NCBI RefSeq assembly: GCF_963678635.1
Contig: NC_087064.1
Coordinates: 63,233,548-63,297,547, forward strand
DNA length: 64,000 nt
Origin: Symsagittifera roscoffensis
Lineage: Eukaryota; Xenacoelomorpha; Acoela; Convolutidae
Direction: 5' to 3'
Both the position numbers and the translations under genes were made by a program. Shown here in pieces: positions 42,391 to 52,107 of this stretch. Under the pieces are notes generated by a model. The model had not been told where the DNA came from. It ran no database searches and was given only the letters and a program-made list of their open reading frames with translations. Every line of letters begins with the position of its first letter. Within the stretch, counting starts at the first letter, position 1.

Positions 42391-42966
42391 ATGTTCAAGG
42401 ACGCTTTTGAGAAAGGGCGGGCTGAGCCAGAGGAAGGAGAGAGTATGGATGAGACTCTCAATGAAGCGGAAGAAGAAATGGAGGTGGGAAAAACAGCAGA
42501 CCAGCGTCCAGTCGAAAGGGATTTCACTACGCATGAACTGTTGCAAGACTTGAGTGGAGACGATTGGGCAAACACGGTCACACCACCCCTGGGATCCCCT
42601 CGTAAAGACTTGGAATTACCCCTGACCAGCGAAACCTCCAATATGGGGATGATACTCTTGAGTGCCAAAGAAAGCAAGAAGAATGCTTTCGAGGGCAATA
42701 AATGGATATTCCTGGACACTCTGGACGAGAAGGCGTGGCGAGAATTCTTGAGTGAGTTTAACCAGAAAGCTAAAAGCGAGACTACACTGGAGAACTTCAA
42801 AGAAGTGTTGTGGAACACGGTGGTGAAGTTCGGGGAACCTGTTTTGGTGGGTACCGGACGGGACGAGAAGGCGAGAAAAGAGTTGTTGAGCAAGATGATC
42901 AAGCTGAGGGAAACAGGGCAGAAGACCAAAGAGGACGCATTTAAAGACAGCTTTACTCTGAACTAA
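42391..42966 (+). pseudogene. ORF2 C-terminus, unit 1 (191 codons)
   Basis: Acidic start (EEGESMDETLNEAEEEMEVG), then GDDWANTVTPPLGSPRKDLE and a helical end KWIFLDTLDEKAWREFLSEF. It closes in KTKEDAFKDSFTLN and TAA. It is in a different frame from 42172, so a frameshift lies between 42180 and 42390. The copy at 46047-46622 encodes an identical protein. Function unknown. Confidence 0.5.
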
Positions 42967-43073
42967 AAAACTGATGATAAAATGATTATGGTTGAAAGGG
43001 ATGATAAGGTTAAGACTAGTAATATGATTAAAGATAGTAATATCCTTAAGGCTCGAGAAGGGAGAGGCAAGAG

Positions 43074-43760
43074 TTGGAAGGGCCGGATCGGGACAGAGAA
43101 GCCGAATCAGTGATGGTAGTGACAACGCCCCGAAGTAGAGGTGTAAGGTCACGGAAGAGGAAAAGGGAGACAGAAGAGTTGAATAGTCCCTCGGCGGACG
43201 CAGTCTCTGAAAAACATCTGAAGGAGACGGCTCCCATGATTCTAGCGTGTCAGCAGAAGGGGATGGGAAGAAAAAAAATGAAGAGGCGAATCTTCGCGGT
43301 CATCCTGAACGTGTACCAGAGCACTGGAATCGAGAAGGAAGATGGTTCCAGGCAGTCTCTAGAGAATCACGGGAATTTTGACGAAATACGAAGATTCTAC
43401 AACAAGATGTTGGAAGAGGGACATGACGTGCATCGTAATTTAGCCACGACTGAAGGCTACTCGAGACCCAACAATCGAGGAGAATACCAATATGTATCTG
43501 GAGTGATGGGGATAGCATACAACCCCTTCTTGGATTCGGAGGGCGGAAGCGCTCACAGGAATTATGGAGTGACGGAGTTGTTGAAGTTTTGGACGGAGAA
43601 GATAATCGAGGTTGATCCAGTGAAGAGGGAAAGGCCCAGCCTGGGTCTCATACTTGAGAAGATGCCAAAGGTGATTAGCGTGCCGCGCTCGAACAAGAGG
43701 GTAGAATTGAAAATGGGGAAGGGAAACGGCATGCTGATTACGAAATTGCGAACAGTTTGA
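43074..43760 (+). CDS. ORF3, unit 1: basic protein of unknown family (228 codons)
   Basis: Open from a start codon (TTG, or internal ATG) to TGA. Residues 20-32 are strongly basic (RSRGVRSRKRKRE), like a nuclear-localisation or RNA-binding patch. Then KKMKRRIFAVILNVYQSTGI, VSGVMGIAYNPFLDSE and FWTEKIIEVDPVKRERPSLG. The near-identical copy at 46730-47416 is also open, so two duplicated frames escaped stops. No family recognised. It may be the last ORF of the retroelement. Confidence 0.5.
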   Translation: MEGPDRDREAESVMVVTTPRSRGVRSRKRKRETEELNSPSADAVSEKHLKETAPMILACQQKGMGRKKMKRRIFAVILNVYQSTGIEKEDGSRQSLENHGNFDEIRRFYNKMLEEGHDVHRNLATTEGYSRPNNRGEYQYVSGVMGIAYNPFLDSEGGSAHRNYGVTELLKFWTEKIIEVDPVKRERPSLGLILEKMPKVISVPRSNKRVELKMGKGNGMLITKLRTV

Positions 43761-44430
43761 AGTTACTGAGGCCTTCTTGGTGCCCACATCCCCATGCAAA
43801 ATTGATCGAAGAAGTCACAGAGCGAGTGAGACTGGCACCAACGAAGGATGAAGACTTGGGAACTCCCAATGTCATACGCAAACTGATCCAGCCCCATAGT
43901 ACGTAGTCGGGAGAAACAATGAGCAAGCTAGAATCAATGAAGAAGATGGAACCCGGCAGTTGTCTTGATCTGACGTATGGAGGTGGAGAGCACTCTTGTG
44001 ATGGACGATAATGTGTCAGAGTACATTCCTTCCAGTAGGAAGATCTAGCCACTTGGTTTGGCGACATCACTGAGGAGGAGAAAAGTTAGGTACAGATAGT
44101 GGCGGAATGTTACACGAACACCATCGTAAATGTGGCAACGGCGTTGGGGTTCTTCTCGAGGATGTGCGGCTTACAGTCACTGGAGATGCTGGAGTCCGAG
44201 CACCACTTGGTGACAGCATCGAGCGTGGAGTCATGACCTGGGGTGTTGTAAATAACCCTGAAGCACATCAAAGGGTGGAAGGTTGGTCTTGAGGCGGAAA
44301 TGGGGTTTCCCGTGAGTGAATCCTATAGTCTGCCGGTAAACGCGAAATCCCTAGTGGAATCAGTCATGGTCAACCTATGTTGAAGCCATTATCCGCTGCA
44401 CATGGCGATGGTGGAAGTATCTAGCCACAG
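43761..44430 (+). pseudogene. Degenerate coding-like tail after ORF3, unit 1
   Basis: Several short pieces read like protein in changing frames. One is about 44095-44240, with AECYTNTIVNVATALGFFSR and MCGLQSLEMLESEHHLV; another, later, is EAEMGFPVSESYSLPVNAKS. The same pieces recur at 47417-48086. Probably continuation of ORF3 or a fourth ORF after stops and frameshifts. Unassigned. Confidence 0.4.
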
Positions 44431-44569
44431 GATAATAATCGACAAAGCCTTCTCGGTGCCAAAGTGCGTACTCATGGCTCGAATGTCACATCACTCACAC
44501 AGACTGTTAAGGAAGATCCTCAACAAAGAGATAACTTGAGTGAGATCTGGAGGAAGAATGGTGAGTCTT

Positions 44570-45828
44570 GAAGGTGAGAACACGAGTAATTTCGAGAGAC
44601 AGAACACGATAGGGAAGCCAATGAACAGCACCCAGCCCTGGAAGAGAATCATGTGGCGCACGAAAAGATGTTGGAACTGGAACCTATGCTTGAAGCTTCA
44701 GGAGAACGCAATCTCCGGATTATAAACCTCACGCATGGGGAATGCCCGTGCCACTGTCTGGCACAAACGGTTTGGTATCCGGAACACTCAAATCTCTGCT
44801 CGATACGGGACGTAGAGGAAATTAGGTCAATTGGATTACCTGATCATCGGCAGAAAGTGACCCTCTTGGTAGTAAGTTCAATGTTGGCGTTGCGATAGCA
44901 GGTATGGTAGTTTCTTGAGGGGCAGCTGGAAGTGGCAGAGAACAAGGACATGACGGTGGGAAGACTCAGTACCTGACTGGCGAAGAAAATAATCCTAAGA
45001 CGAGAGAAGAACTGAAGAAGGCGAATGGTGGCATTCCTTTATTGACTAACCTGTGTCTGGCTTGAGATCTGACCCATTGGGGGTGATCACAGGGCTCGCC
45101 GAGGTCATGACCTGCATCTATGGGTCGGCGGTAACATTTGTCTTTCCTAACCTGCTCGTGGCGGCATACCGTAACTCAGTGGTACACGTGAGCTTGATAA
45201 GTGTGCTAGACGGGACAGCACTGAACTGCAGGCAGGAGGAGCTGAGGGCACGGATGAGCGACACGGTGCTCTTCGGGAAAGTCAAGGATCCCGAGTTAGT
45301 ACTGTTCATTTTCCGGAGACAATAGCAGTGCAGAATGGAAGGAAAACGTGAAGGTCTCATTGAGGTTTACCCAAAGTTCTGCGATTTGAATCCCTTAGCA
45401 GCGGATAAGCAAGAGATGTTGAGAGTCCCAGCTTGGGAACGGAATTTTGAGCTGGTAGAGAGGGAGTTGGAAATGATACTAGAGAGAAAAATTTGCCCAC
45501 CACCGTGCCTGAATTCCCGATGGTCAGGAGACTGACCTTGAGGATGAATAGCCCACTGGTTGTCCCATCCATGCACGCAAGAGCCACTGTGGAGAAGCAG
45601 CAGAGGTAGTTCAGCGACGGTTGGAGGCGCTTGTTTATTGGATACTCAGCAGCGGTTTGTTTCCACACGTGTGATATCAAAATAAACTCGTGGACGACGC
45701 AAGCGAAGAAGATGAGCGGTTCAATGCCTCCGAATTTCGAGGTTCGGGATATCTTGAGGACGCTCGATCAAGCGGACCTGGAGAACATGCTACCGGTTTG
45801 GGATGAGGGAAGATTGATCGTGGAGTAG
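44570..45828 (+). pseudogene. ORF2 C-terminal half, unit 2
   Basis: Pieces 44653-44898, 45053-45325, 45335-45535 and 45631-45828 repeat the unit 1 segments (CPCHCLAQTVWYPE, GVITGLAEVMTCIYG, SGSMPPNFEVRDILRTLDQA). There are additional frame breaks; for example one codon, TGG, is lost at the equivalent of 41568, giving NCRQ for NWCRQ. Non-functional. Confidence 0.5.
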
Positions 45829-46046
45829 GGACACATTGTTCTAAAAGACGAGATGATGTTCACCACGAGGAGGTACCGAGCGCCCTATGGACTGGAGCAA
45901 ATAGCGAAGAAGCAAGAGGAAAACGAGCTGGATGCAGCAGGCCCCTTATATGTAGCCCTCAGCGAATACAAGAAGCTGGACCAGCAACACCCTCACCCTT
46001 ATCAGTAGGCACCCCTGGAGATAGAAGAAGCAACGCCGTAGAGGAT

Positions 46047-46622
46047 ATGTTCAAGGACGCTTTTGAGAAAGGGCGGGCTGAGCCAGAGGAAGGAGAGAGT
46101 ATGGATGAGACTCTCAATGAAGCGGAAGAAGAAATGGAGGTGGGAAAAACAGCAGACCAGCGTCCAGTCGAAAGGGATTTCACTACGCATGAACTGTTGC
46201 AAGACTTGAGTGGAGACGATTGGGCAAACACGGTCACACCACCCCTGGGATCCCCTCGTAAAGACTTGGAATTACCCCTGACCAGCGAAACCTCCAATAT
46301 GGGGATGATACTCTTGAGTGCCAAAGAAAGCAAGAAGAATGCTTTCGAGGGCAATAAATGGATATTCCTGGACACTCTGGACGAGAAGGCGTGGCGAGAA
46401 TTCTTGAGTGAGTTTAACCAGAAAGCTAAAAGCGAGACTACACTGGAGAACTTCAAAGAAGTGTTGTGGAACACGGTGGTGAAGTTCGGGGAACCTGTTT
46501 TGGTGGGTACCGGACGGGACGAGAAGGCGAGAAAAGAGTTGTTGAGCAAGATGATCAAGCTGAGGGAAACAGGGCAGAAGACCAAAGAGGACGCATTTAA
46601 AGACAGCTTTACTCTGAACTAA
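46047..46622 (+). pseudogene. ORF2 C-terminus, unit 2 (191 codons)
   Basis: Encodes exactly the same protein as 42391-42966. Complete identity over 191 codons in otherwise decaying copies suggests a recent exchange or duplication of this part. Function unknown. Confidence 0.5.
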
Positions 46623-46729
46623 AAAACTGATGATAAAATGATTATGGTTGAAAGGGATGATAAGGTTAAGACTAGTAATATGATTAAAGATAGTAATATC
46701 CTTAAGGCTCGAGAAGGGAGAGGCAAGAG

Positions 46730-47416
46730 TTGGAAGGGCCGGATCGGGACAGAGAAGCCGAATCAGTGATGGTAGTGACAACGCCCCGAAGTAGAGGTGT
46801 AAGGTCACGGAAGAGGAAAAGGGAGACAGAAGAGTTGAATAGTCCCTCGGCGGACGCAGTCTCTGAAAAACATCTGAAGGAGACGGCTCCCATGATTCTA
46901 GCGTGTCAGCAGAAGGGGATGGGAAGAAAAAAAATGAAGAGGAGAATCTTCGCGGTCATCCTGAACGTGTACCAGAGCACTGGAATCGAGAAGGAAGATG
47001 GTTCCAGGCAGTCTCTAGAGAATCACGGGAATTTTGACGAAATACGAAGATTCTGCAACAAGAAATTCGAAGAGGGACATGACGTGCATCGTAATTTAGC
47101 CACGACTGAAGATTACTCGAGACCCAACAAACGGGGAGAATACCAATATGTATCTGGAGTGATGGGGATAGCATACAATCCCTTCTTGGATTCGGAGGCA
47201 GGAAGCGCTCACAGGAATTATGAAGTGACGGAGCTGTTGAAGTTTTGGACGGAGAAGATAATCGAGGTTGATCCAGTGGAGAGGGAAAGGCCGAGCCTGG
47301 GTCTGATTCTTGAGAAGATGCCAAAGGTGATTAGCGTGCCGCGCTCGAACAAGAGGGTAGAATTGAAAATGGGGAAGAGAAACGGCATGCTGATTACGAA
47401 ATTGCGAACAGTTTGA
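46730..47416 (+). CDS. ORF3, unit 2 (228 codons)
   Basis: Same length and start as 43074-43760. The first half is identical; the second half differs at about a dozen residues (for example RFCNKKFEEG for RFYNKMLEEG). Open throughout. Basic patch at residues 20-32. Unknown family. Confidence 0.5.
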   Translation: MEGPDRDREAESVMVVTTPRSRGVRSRKRKRETEELNSPSADAVSEKHLKETAPMILACQQKGMGRKKMKRRIFAVILNVYQSTGIEKEDGSRQSLENHGNFDEIRRFCNKKFEEGHDVHRNLATTEDYSRPNKRGEYQYVSGVMGIAYNPFLDSEAGSAHRNYEVTELLKFWTEKIIEVDPVERERPSLGLILEKMPKVISVPRSNKRVELKMGKRNGMLITKLRTV

Positions 47417-48086
47417 AATTACTGAGGACTTCCTGGTGCCCACATCCCCATGCAAAATTGATCGAAGTAGTCACAGAGCGAGTGAGACTGGCACCAACGA
47501 AAGAGGAAGACTTGGGAACTCCCAATGTCATACGCAAACTAATCCAGCCCCATAGTACGTAGTCGGAAGAAACAATGAGCAAGCTAGAATCAATGAAGAA
47601 GATGGAACCCGGCAGTTGTCTTGATCTGACGTATGGAGGTGGAGAACACTCTTGTGATGGACGATAATGTGTCAGAGTACATTCCTTCCAGAAGGAAGAT
47701 CTAGCCACTTGGTTTGGGTACATCACTGAGAAGGAGAAAAGTTAGGTACAGATAGTGGCGGAATGTTACACGAACACCATCGTAAATGTGGCAACGGCGT
47801 TGGGGTTCTTCTCGAGGATGTGCGGCTTACAGTCACTGGAGATGCTGGAGTCCGAGCACCACTTGGTGACAGCATCGAGCGTGGAGTCATGACCTGGGGT
47901 GTTGTAAATAACCCTGAAGCACATCAAAGGGTGGAAGGTTGGTCTTGAGGCGGAAATGGGGTTTCCCGTGAGTGAATCCTATAGTCTGCCGGTAAACGCG
48001 AAATCCCGAGTGGAATCAGTCATGGTCAACCTATGTTGAAGCCATTATCCGCTGCACATGGCGATTGTGGAAGTATCTAGCCACAG

Positions 48087-48398
48087 GATACTAATCGACA
48101 AAGCCTTCTCGGTGCCAAAGTGCGTACGCCTGGCTCGAATGTCACATCACTCACACAGACTGTTAAGGAAGATCCTCAACAAAGAGAAAACTTGAGTGAG
48201 ATCTGGAGGAAGAATGGTGAGTCTTGAAGGTGAGAACACGAGTAATTTCGAGAGACAGAACACGATAGGGAAGCCAATGAACAGCACCCAGCCCTGGAAG
48301 AGAATCATGTGGCGCACGAAAAGATGTTGGAACTGGAACCTCTGCTTGAAGCTTCAGGAGAACGCAATCTCCGGAGTATAAACCTCACGCATGGGGAA
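48087..48398 (+). repeat. Partial third copy of the tandem unit
   Basis: Repeats 44431-44742 almost exactly and stops abruptly after CTCACGCATGGGGAAT, where both other copies continue with GCCCGTG. This is the right boundary of the duplicated array. Confidence 0.9.
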
Positions 48399-48742
48399 TT
48401 TTACAACCTCACTCAAGGGCGAGGAGCACGAAATGAGCGGGGTGCTCAGGGTCGGATTCTTGAGTCTTGAGAGGGAAAGAGAAGGGGCGCGAGTGTAAAC
48501 TCAGATAAAATCTGAGTTCACGGAAAAGAAGTTTTAAAGAAACAAGGTATTGTTAATAATACGTCATATCTATTATATAAATCGAAATGCTGCATGACAA
48601 TTTTCTGATTGAATAAGACAAAAAAAGTTTTAGTCATTAGCTTGCAAAGCGGAAATTTAGGGTGCAGGTGTATGCAGATTTTGATTGCTGTTTGGCGATA
48701 GTGTGACAATGTTGCATGGTTGTGAACTTTGGGTTGTAGATA
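48399..48742. other. Junction region after the large retroelement
   Basis: No gene. It holds a G/A-rich stretch (48400-48490), the hairpin at 48498-48518 and AT-rich sequence. It may contain the 3' end of the large retroelement. Confidence 0.45.
48498..48518. repeat. Perfect 9-bp hairpin
   Basis: AACTCAGAT, loop AAA, ATCTGAGTT. A further GTG/CAC pair lies outside with a two-base bulge. It could be a terminator- or processing-like structure at the 3' border of the large element, or chance. Confidence 0.5.
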
Positions 48743-49144
48743 ATGTTAAATCTGCTGCAAATTTCTGTGAATAACACTGGCACTGTATCTTGCAAGCACC
48801 CTCAGCGAGCCAAATTTGCAATTCCAAATCCAGAAAATTTGGATAGTTTTTTCGTAACAGATTTCGATCTACACAAAACGATAATGTCCTTTCCGAACGG
48901 ATCAGCAGCAGGTCCTGATAAAATAGTTCCTCAAATCTTTAAAGATTTTGTTAATAAGTCGAATGGCAGTGCAGGACTTAATTTACTGAAATTGCTTACT
49001 AAGCTGATAAACCTCATCGGAGATGGCAAAATACCCGAACCCCTAAGACCTTTCTTAAGTAGGCGACTGTTACAAATCAAAATGTTAATTAAATTCAGTT
49101 CAGGGCATGACCAGGAAGCTAAAAGTTTGTATGAAACAGTTTGA
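48743..49144 (+). pseudogene. Reverse transcriptase N-terminal fragment
   Basis: Contains KHPQRAKFAIPNPENLDSFF, VTDFDLHKTIMSFPNGSAAG, PDKIVPQIFKDFVNK and LLTKLINLIGDGKIPEPLRP. This is the finger region of a non-LTR-type RT family common in invertebrates (a SFPxGSAxGPD block followed by GxxPxxxRP). It ends in SRRLLQI..., where the family would continue to its RPIAVG-type motif. The catalytic aspartates are absent. Near-identical to 56475-56834. Confidence 0.75.
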
Positions 49145-51387
49145 GTTCCGGGCCCGAGACCCCTCCTGATTCTGGAATCGGGGAAATAAGGCTCGATGAA
49201 AGAAATGTAAAGGGAGGAATAAGGCTTCCTGCTTCGGATGACAAAATTGCTCCTATTTCCTTTCCGGAAGGCTGGTCACACCGTCCCAACACCCTTCACC
49301 GTTCGCGTGAATTGCTTCGTAACGATTGTAGCGACACAATCGTTACAACTCCGAACGGTCTCTGACAATTCTCTGTTGCCTGTCATTATTTTTTTCATGT
49401 CATGCTCAACTTTCTCGCGACAACTGAAAATTTCAAAAATACAAGATCAGCAAGACCGAATTACAATCGCTGGAAAGTGGTCTAAGAAGCAGCGGGAAAT
49501 TGCTATTCGCATTTTCCAGATTTATAGTATCACACAAGACTAGAGCTGTCTTATCGTAGAACAAAAGACAGAGCGATTGCAAACAAAGAAGAAAAAAATT
49601 AGAAGTGGACCAGACTGAACCTTCGGTGGAAAGGTGGACAGCCGAAGTCTCCCAATCGTCCAGCCCAAAAACTCAATTCTCAAGTAAAAACTCAATTCTC
49701 AAGCTGGAACTTATTGATTCAGAACTTTTCGAGTTAAACTTAATTCCATTTATGCTAGAGTTGCTAGTTAGTTTAATTACTCCATTTCTCGAGTGTGCCG
49801 GTATTTGAGTACCAAACTTATTTTTCTTGTCTGTGTTCTTATTTTCTAGAGTGGGGGTGTGTTCTTATTTTCTAGAGTGGGGGGGGGGGTAATTTGGTAG
49901 TGGCCTTTGAGCTGTAACGAGGGTTTTAGTTAGTCTCATGTCGCAAGTGAACCGAATTGGCTCCGACCATTTGAGGTAGAAAAACACAAGAGATAGTGTC
50001 CCTGACTCTTGAGCCAATGATTAAAGGGCCTATTTGTCTTTAACCTCATATGTGACTTAAGTAGGCGACTGTTACAAATCGAGATGTTAATTAAATTCAA
50101 TTTCAGGGCATGACCAGGAAGCTAAAAGTTTGTATGAAACAGTTTGAGTTCCGGGCCCGAGACCCCTCCTGATTCTGGAATCGGGGAAATAACGCTCTTA
50201 GTTCCTTTCCGGAAGGCTGGTCACACCGTCCCAACACCCTTCACTGTTCGTGTGAATTGCTTTGTAACGATTGTAGCGACACAATCGTTACAACTCCGAA
50301 CGGTCTCTGACAACTCTCTGTTGTCTGTCGTTATTTCTTTCGTACTGGTTTTCACTGCTACTATTGTTTTTCTGTTTCTTTCTCGTTTTTCTCCAAAATG
50401 GCCATTTCAATCATTTCTCGGAAGTGTGACGTCAAAAATCGAATTCTTAAAAATTAAAATTTCCAGAAAATTCTGACCTTCACAATTCGTCTAATCGTTC
50501 AAATAACGTCGCTAATCTGCTAAAGCCGTTAATCTTCCAGGTCAGCGGCTATGAATTCGAAACTTGCTTTTTCGTCCGTTCTGGTCGAATGTCGCATCAT
50601 GTCGCAAGTGAACCGAATTGGCTCCAACCGTTCGAGGTAGAAAAACACAAGAGATAGTGTTCCTGACTCTTGAGCCAAGGGTTATAGGGCCTTTTTTCTT
50701 GAACCTCATATGTGACTTAAGTAGGTGACTGTTACATATAGACAATTCTATCTGTGCGGTAATCGGGGAGGGTAGATTTTATTTGACAATTCTCTTGATG
50801 CATCAAAATAGACTTGATTTATTCATAAAGTTTTGTTGATGTATTTAAATAGCGTTGGTACGGCCCTATTCAACCTGTGCACGTACCGTCGCATGACGAA
50901 AGGCCCTGTTTTAAGTTTCGATTTTAGTTTGACCATTCAATTATTGTTTTTTTCGAGATGTGACCTTTTCGAGATGGCGGAAAATAGGAATTGAAAATTT
51001 TTAACACTAATAAAATTACCAACTTTTAGCCTAATTGTTGTGATAAACTTATTAAATAGATTTGTTATGTCTGATGTTTGTGCCTGTTTGTGGAGCGCTC
51101 TCTGAGGGATTGTAGAGACAGGTCTGTCATGTGGCTTTTTATGGGGAGGTGTGGAACTGGAGCTGACTTGGGGAGTCTTGTGGTGCGCCGCTGGACCTGC
51201 TGAGCTCGGGTGAGATTGTTCCTTGTTTTTGATTTTTATAATTCATTTTTAAAATGAAGTTAAATTAATTGTCTTTTATTTTTTTTATTCGCTGATTTAT
51301 AAAATTCCCACTAACCGCTTATCATAGGTTAGTTCAACCCCTTAAATCCAGTCAAAATCCTTTTTTTTACCTTTATGTTGCGTCAAG
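49145..51387. other. Non-coding part of PHD/RT units
   Basis: Between the RT fragment and the PHD ORF no protein is supported. The small frames of 67-110 codons are conserved only because the DNA is duplicated. The block contains the hairpins, poly-G tracts near 49874 and 52621, and the core motif near 50057 and 50717. An equivalent stretch occurs in each unit. Confidence 0.6.
49298..49359 (+). repeat. Nested hairpin, copy 1 of 6
   Basis: The outer stem ACCGTTCG/CGAACGGT encloses the inner stem GTAACGATTGT, loop AGCGAC, ACAATCGTTAC (perfect 11 bp). Other inner-stem copies: 50264-50291, 52061-52088, 53006-53033, 54803-54830 and 56951-56978. In the copies near 50243 and 52985 the outer arm is ACTGTTCG, which keeps pairing as G-U. 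That is consistent with selection on RNA structure or with simple chance. Confidence 0.85.
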
Positions 51388-51561
51388 ATGAGGAAAAACA
51401 ACAAAGAGTGTACAAGCAGAGATTGCTTAAGACCTTCAGGACTGATAAATTGGATAAGATGTGATTGTTGTTCTAGTTGGTATCATATCAGTTGTGTAAA
51501 AGTTTCTCTTAGCGACTCTAAGAAAACCCAATGGTTTCAGTGTCCATTATGCGTTATGTAA
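51388..51561 (+). CDS. PHD-finger mini-ORF, unit 1
   Basis: ATG to TAA, 57 codons. CTSRDC, then CDCCSSWYHISC, then QWFQCPLC gives a C4HC3 PHD-type zinc finger pattern (Cys at about 8, 13, 26 and 29; His 34; Cys 37, 53, 56). Several invertebrate non-LTR elements carry such fingers before the RT. It is followed within 35 bp by the linker ORF and in the ancestral element probably was continuous with it. Nearly identical copies at 54130-54303 and 55842-56015. Confidence 0.75.
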   Translation: MRKNNKECTSRDCLRPSGLINWIRCDCCSSWYHISCVKVSLSDSKKTQWFQCPLCVM

Positions 51562-51595
51562 AATCTGTTAATAAGCAACAATAGGTAATGATTTA

Positions 51596-52107
51596 GTGCT
51601 AGATAATTATGTTAATACAGCCATCTCAAATGTCCGAGTACTCAAGAGAGTACCAAAAGACTCGCGTGTTCCCTTGGCGGAAAGTCTTTCGGACAAAATA
51701 AATGACATCGTCTACAATGTAGAAGAATTTACTAAATGGCTAACTTTTTTAACGTCGTTCTGGTTTTTTTGGAGCAACCGAAAAGAAGTGGACGCAAACA
51801 GACCACAAGCATGAGCTCTTTGATAAATAAAAAAATTCGAGCAAATGACGTGTCACTTCCAAAACCCCATCCCCAAGTTTCAAGCCCGCATCTGAGTGAC
51901 CTCGAGCAGAGAATAAAGCTAATAAGTAGAAGGCTCGATGAAAGAAATGTAAAGGGAGGAATAAGGCTTCCTGCTTCGGATGACAAAATTGCTCCTATTT
52001 CCTTTCCGGAAGGCTGGTCACACCGTCCCAACACCCTTCACCGTTCGCGTGAATTGCTTCGTAACGATTGTAGCGACACAATCGTTACAACTCCGAACGG
52101 TCTCTGA
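51596..52107 (+). pseudogene. Linker ORF of PHD/RT element, unit 1
   Basis: Two frames (51596-51814 and 51736-52107) form one protein broken near 51740-51780. First part: RVPLAESLSDKINDIVYNVE. Second part: SSPHLSDLEQRIKLISRRLD and GGIRLPASDDKIAP, a stretch found just before the RT fingers in this family. At 51997 it runs into a different sequence (ISFPEGWSHRP), so RT is missing in this unit. Copy at 54338-54849. Confidence 0.6.

Larger units (their letters stand above)
40320..44430 (+). repeat. Tandem duplication unit 1 (about 4.1 kb)
   Basis: The block beginning GATACTAATCGACAAAGCCT is repeated at 44431 and, partially, at 48087. Unit 1 is 4,111 bp. It carries the ORF2 C-terminal half and ORF3. 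Compared with unit 2 it has an additional segment of about 450 bp (about 40860-41310). Confidence 0.92.
44431..48086 (+). repeat. Tandem duplication unit 2 (3,656 bp)
   Basis: Copy of 40320-44430 lacking about 450 bp: the junction GTGGGAAGACTCAGTACCTG joins positions equivalent to about 40860 and 41310. Divergence from unit 1 is uneven: about 45650-47040 is almost identical, while 45060-45600 and 47050-47430 differ at many positions. Confidence 0.92.
28902..48398 (+). mobile_element. Large Ty3/gypsy-type retroelement region with extra ORFs
   Basis: Plus-strand order is gag (28.9-30.95 kb), protease (31.2-32.1), RT (32.15-33.2), RNase H (33.2-33.7), charged linker (33.6-34.66) and integrase (34.66-36.16). 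Then come a short unknown ORF, a macro-like segment (to 36.88), ORF2 (37.32-42.97) and ORF3 (43.07-43.76). The last third is tandemly duplicated. Base composition and decay are similar throughout, and no other element interrupts 28.9-48.4 kb, which supports one element. No LTRs were found. It could also be two adjacent elements joined near 36.9-37.3 kb. Confidence 0.6.
49191..51932 (+). repeat. PHD/RT element unit 1 (2,742 bp)
   Basis: Exact period 2,742 bp to the next unit, with only isolated differences noticed (for example GAGTTCCGG at 50145 against GAGGTCCGG at 52887). It contains two hairpin copies, two poly-G tracts, the PHD ORF and the linker ORF start. Confidence 0.95.

Noticed and set aside
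42303-42929. 208-codon minus-strand frame (and its copy at 45959)
   Set aside because: Exact antisense of ORF2 C-terminus. The plus-strand frame belongs to a coherent series of ORFs, and the minus frame is Ser/Leu-rich shadow coding.
49238-49543. 101-110-codon frames in the PHD/RT non-coding blocks (also 50144, 51980, 52886, 56831)
   Set aside because: They overlap the repeated hairpins, change frame between units because of small indels, and contain no domain; conserved only as duplicated DNA.
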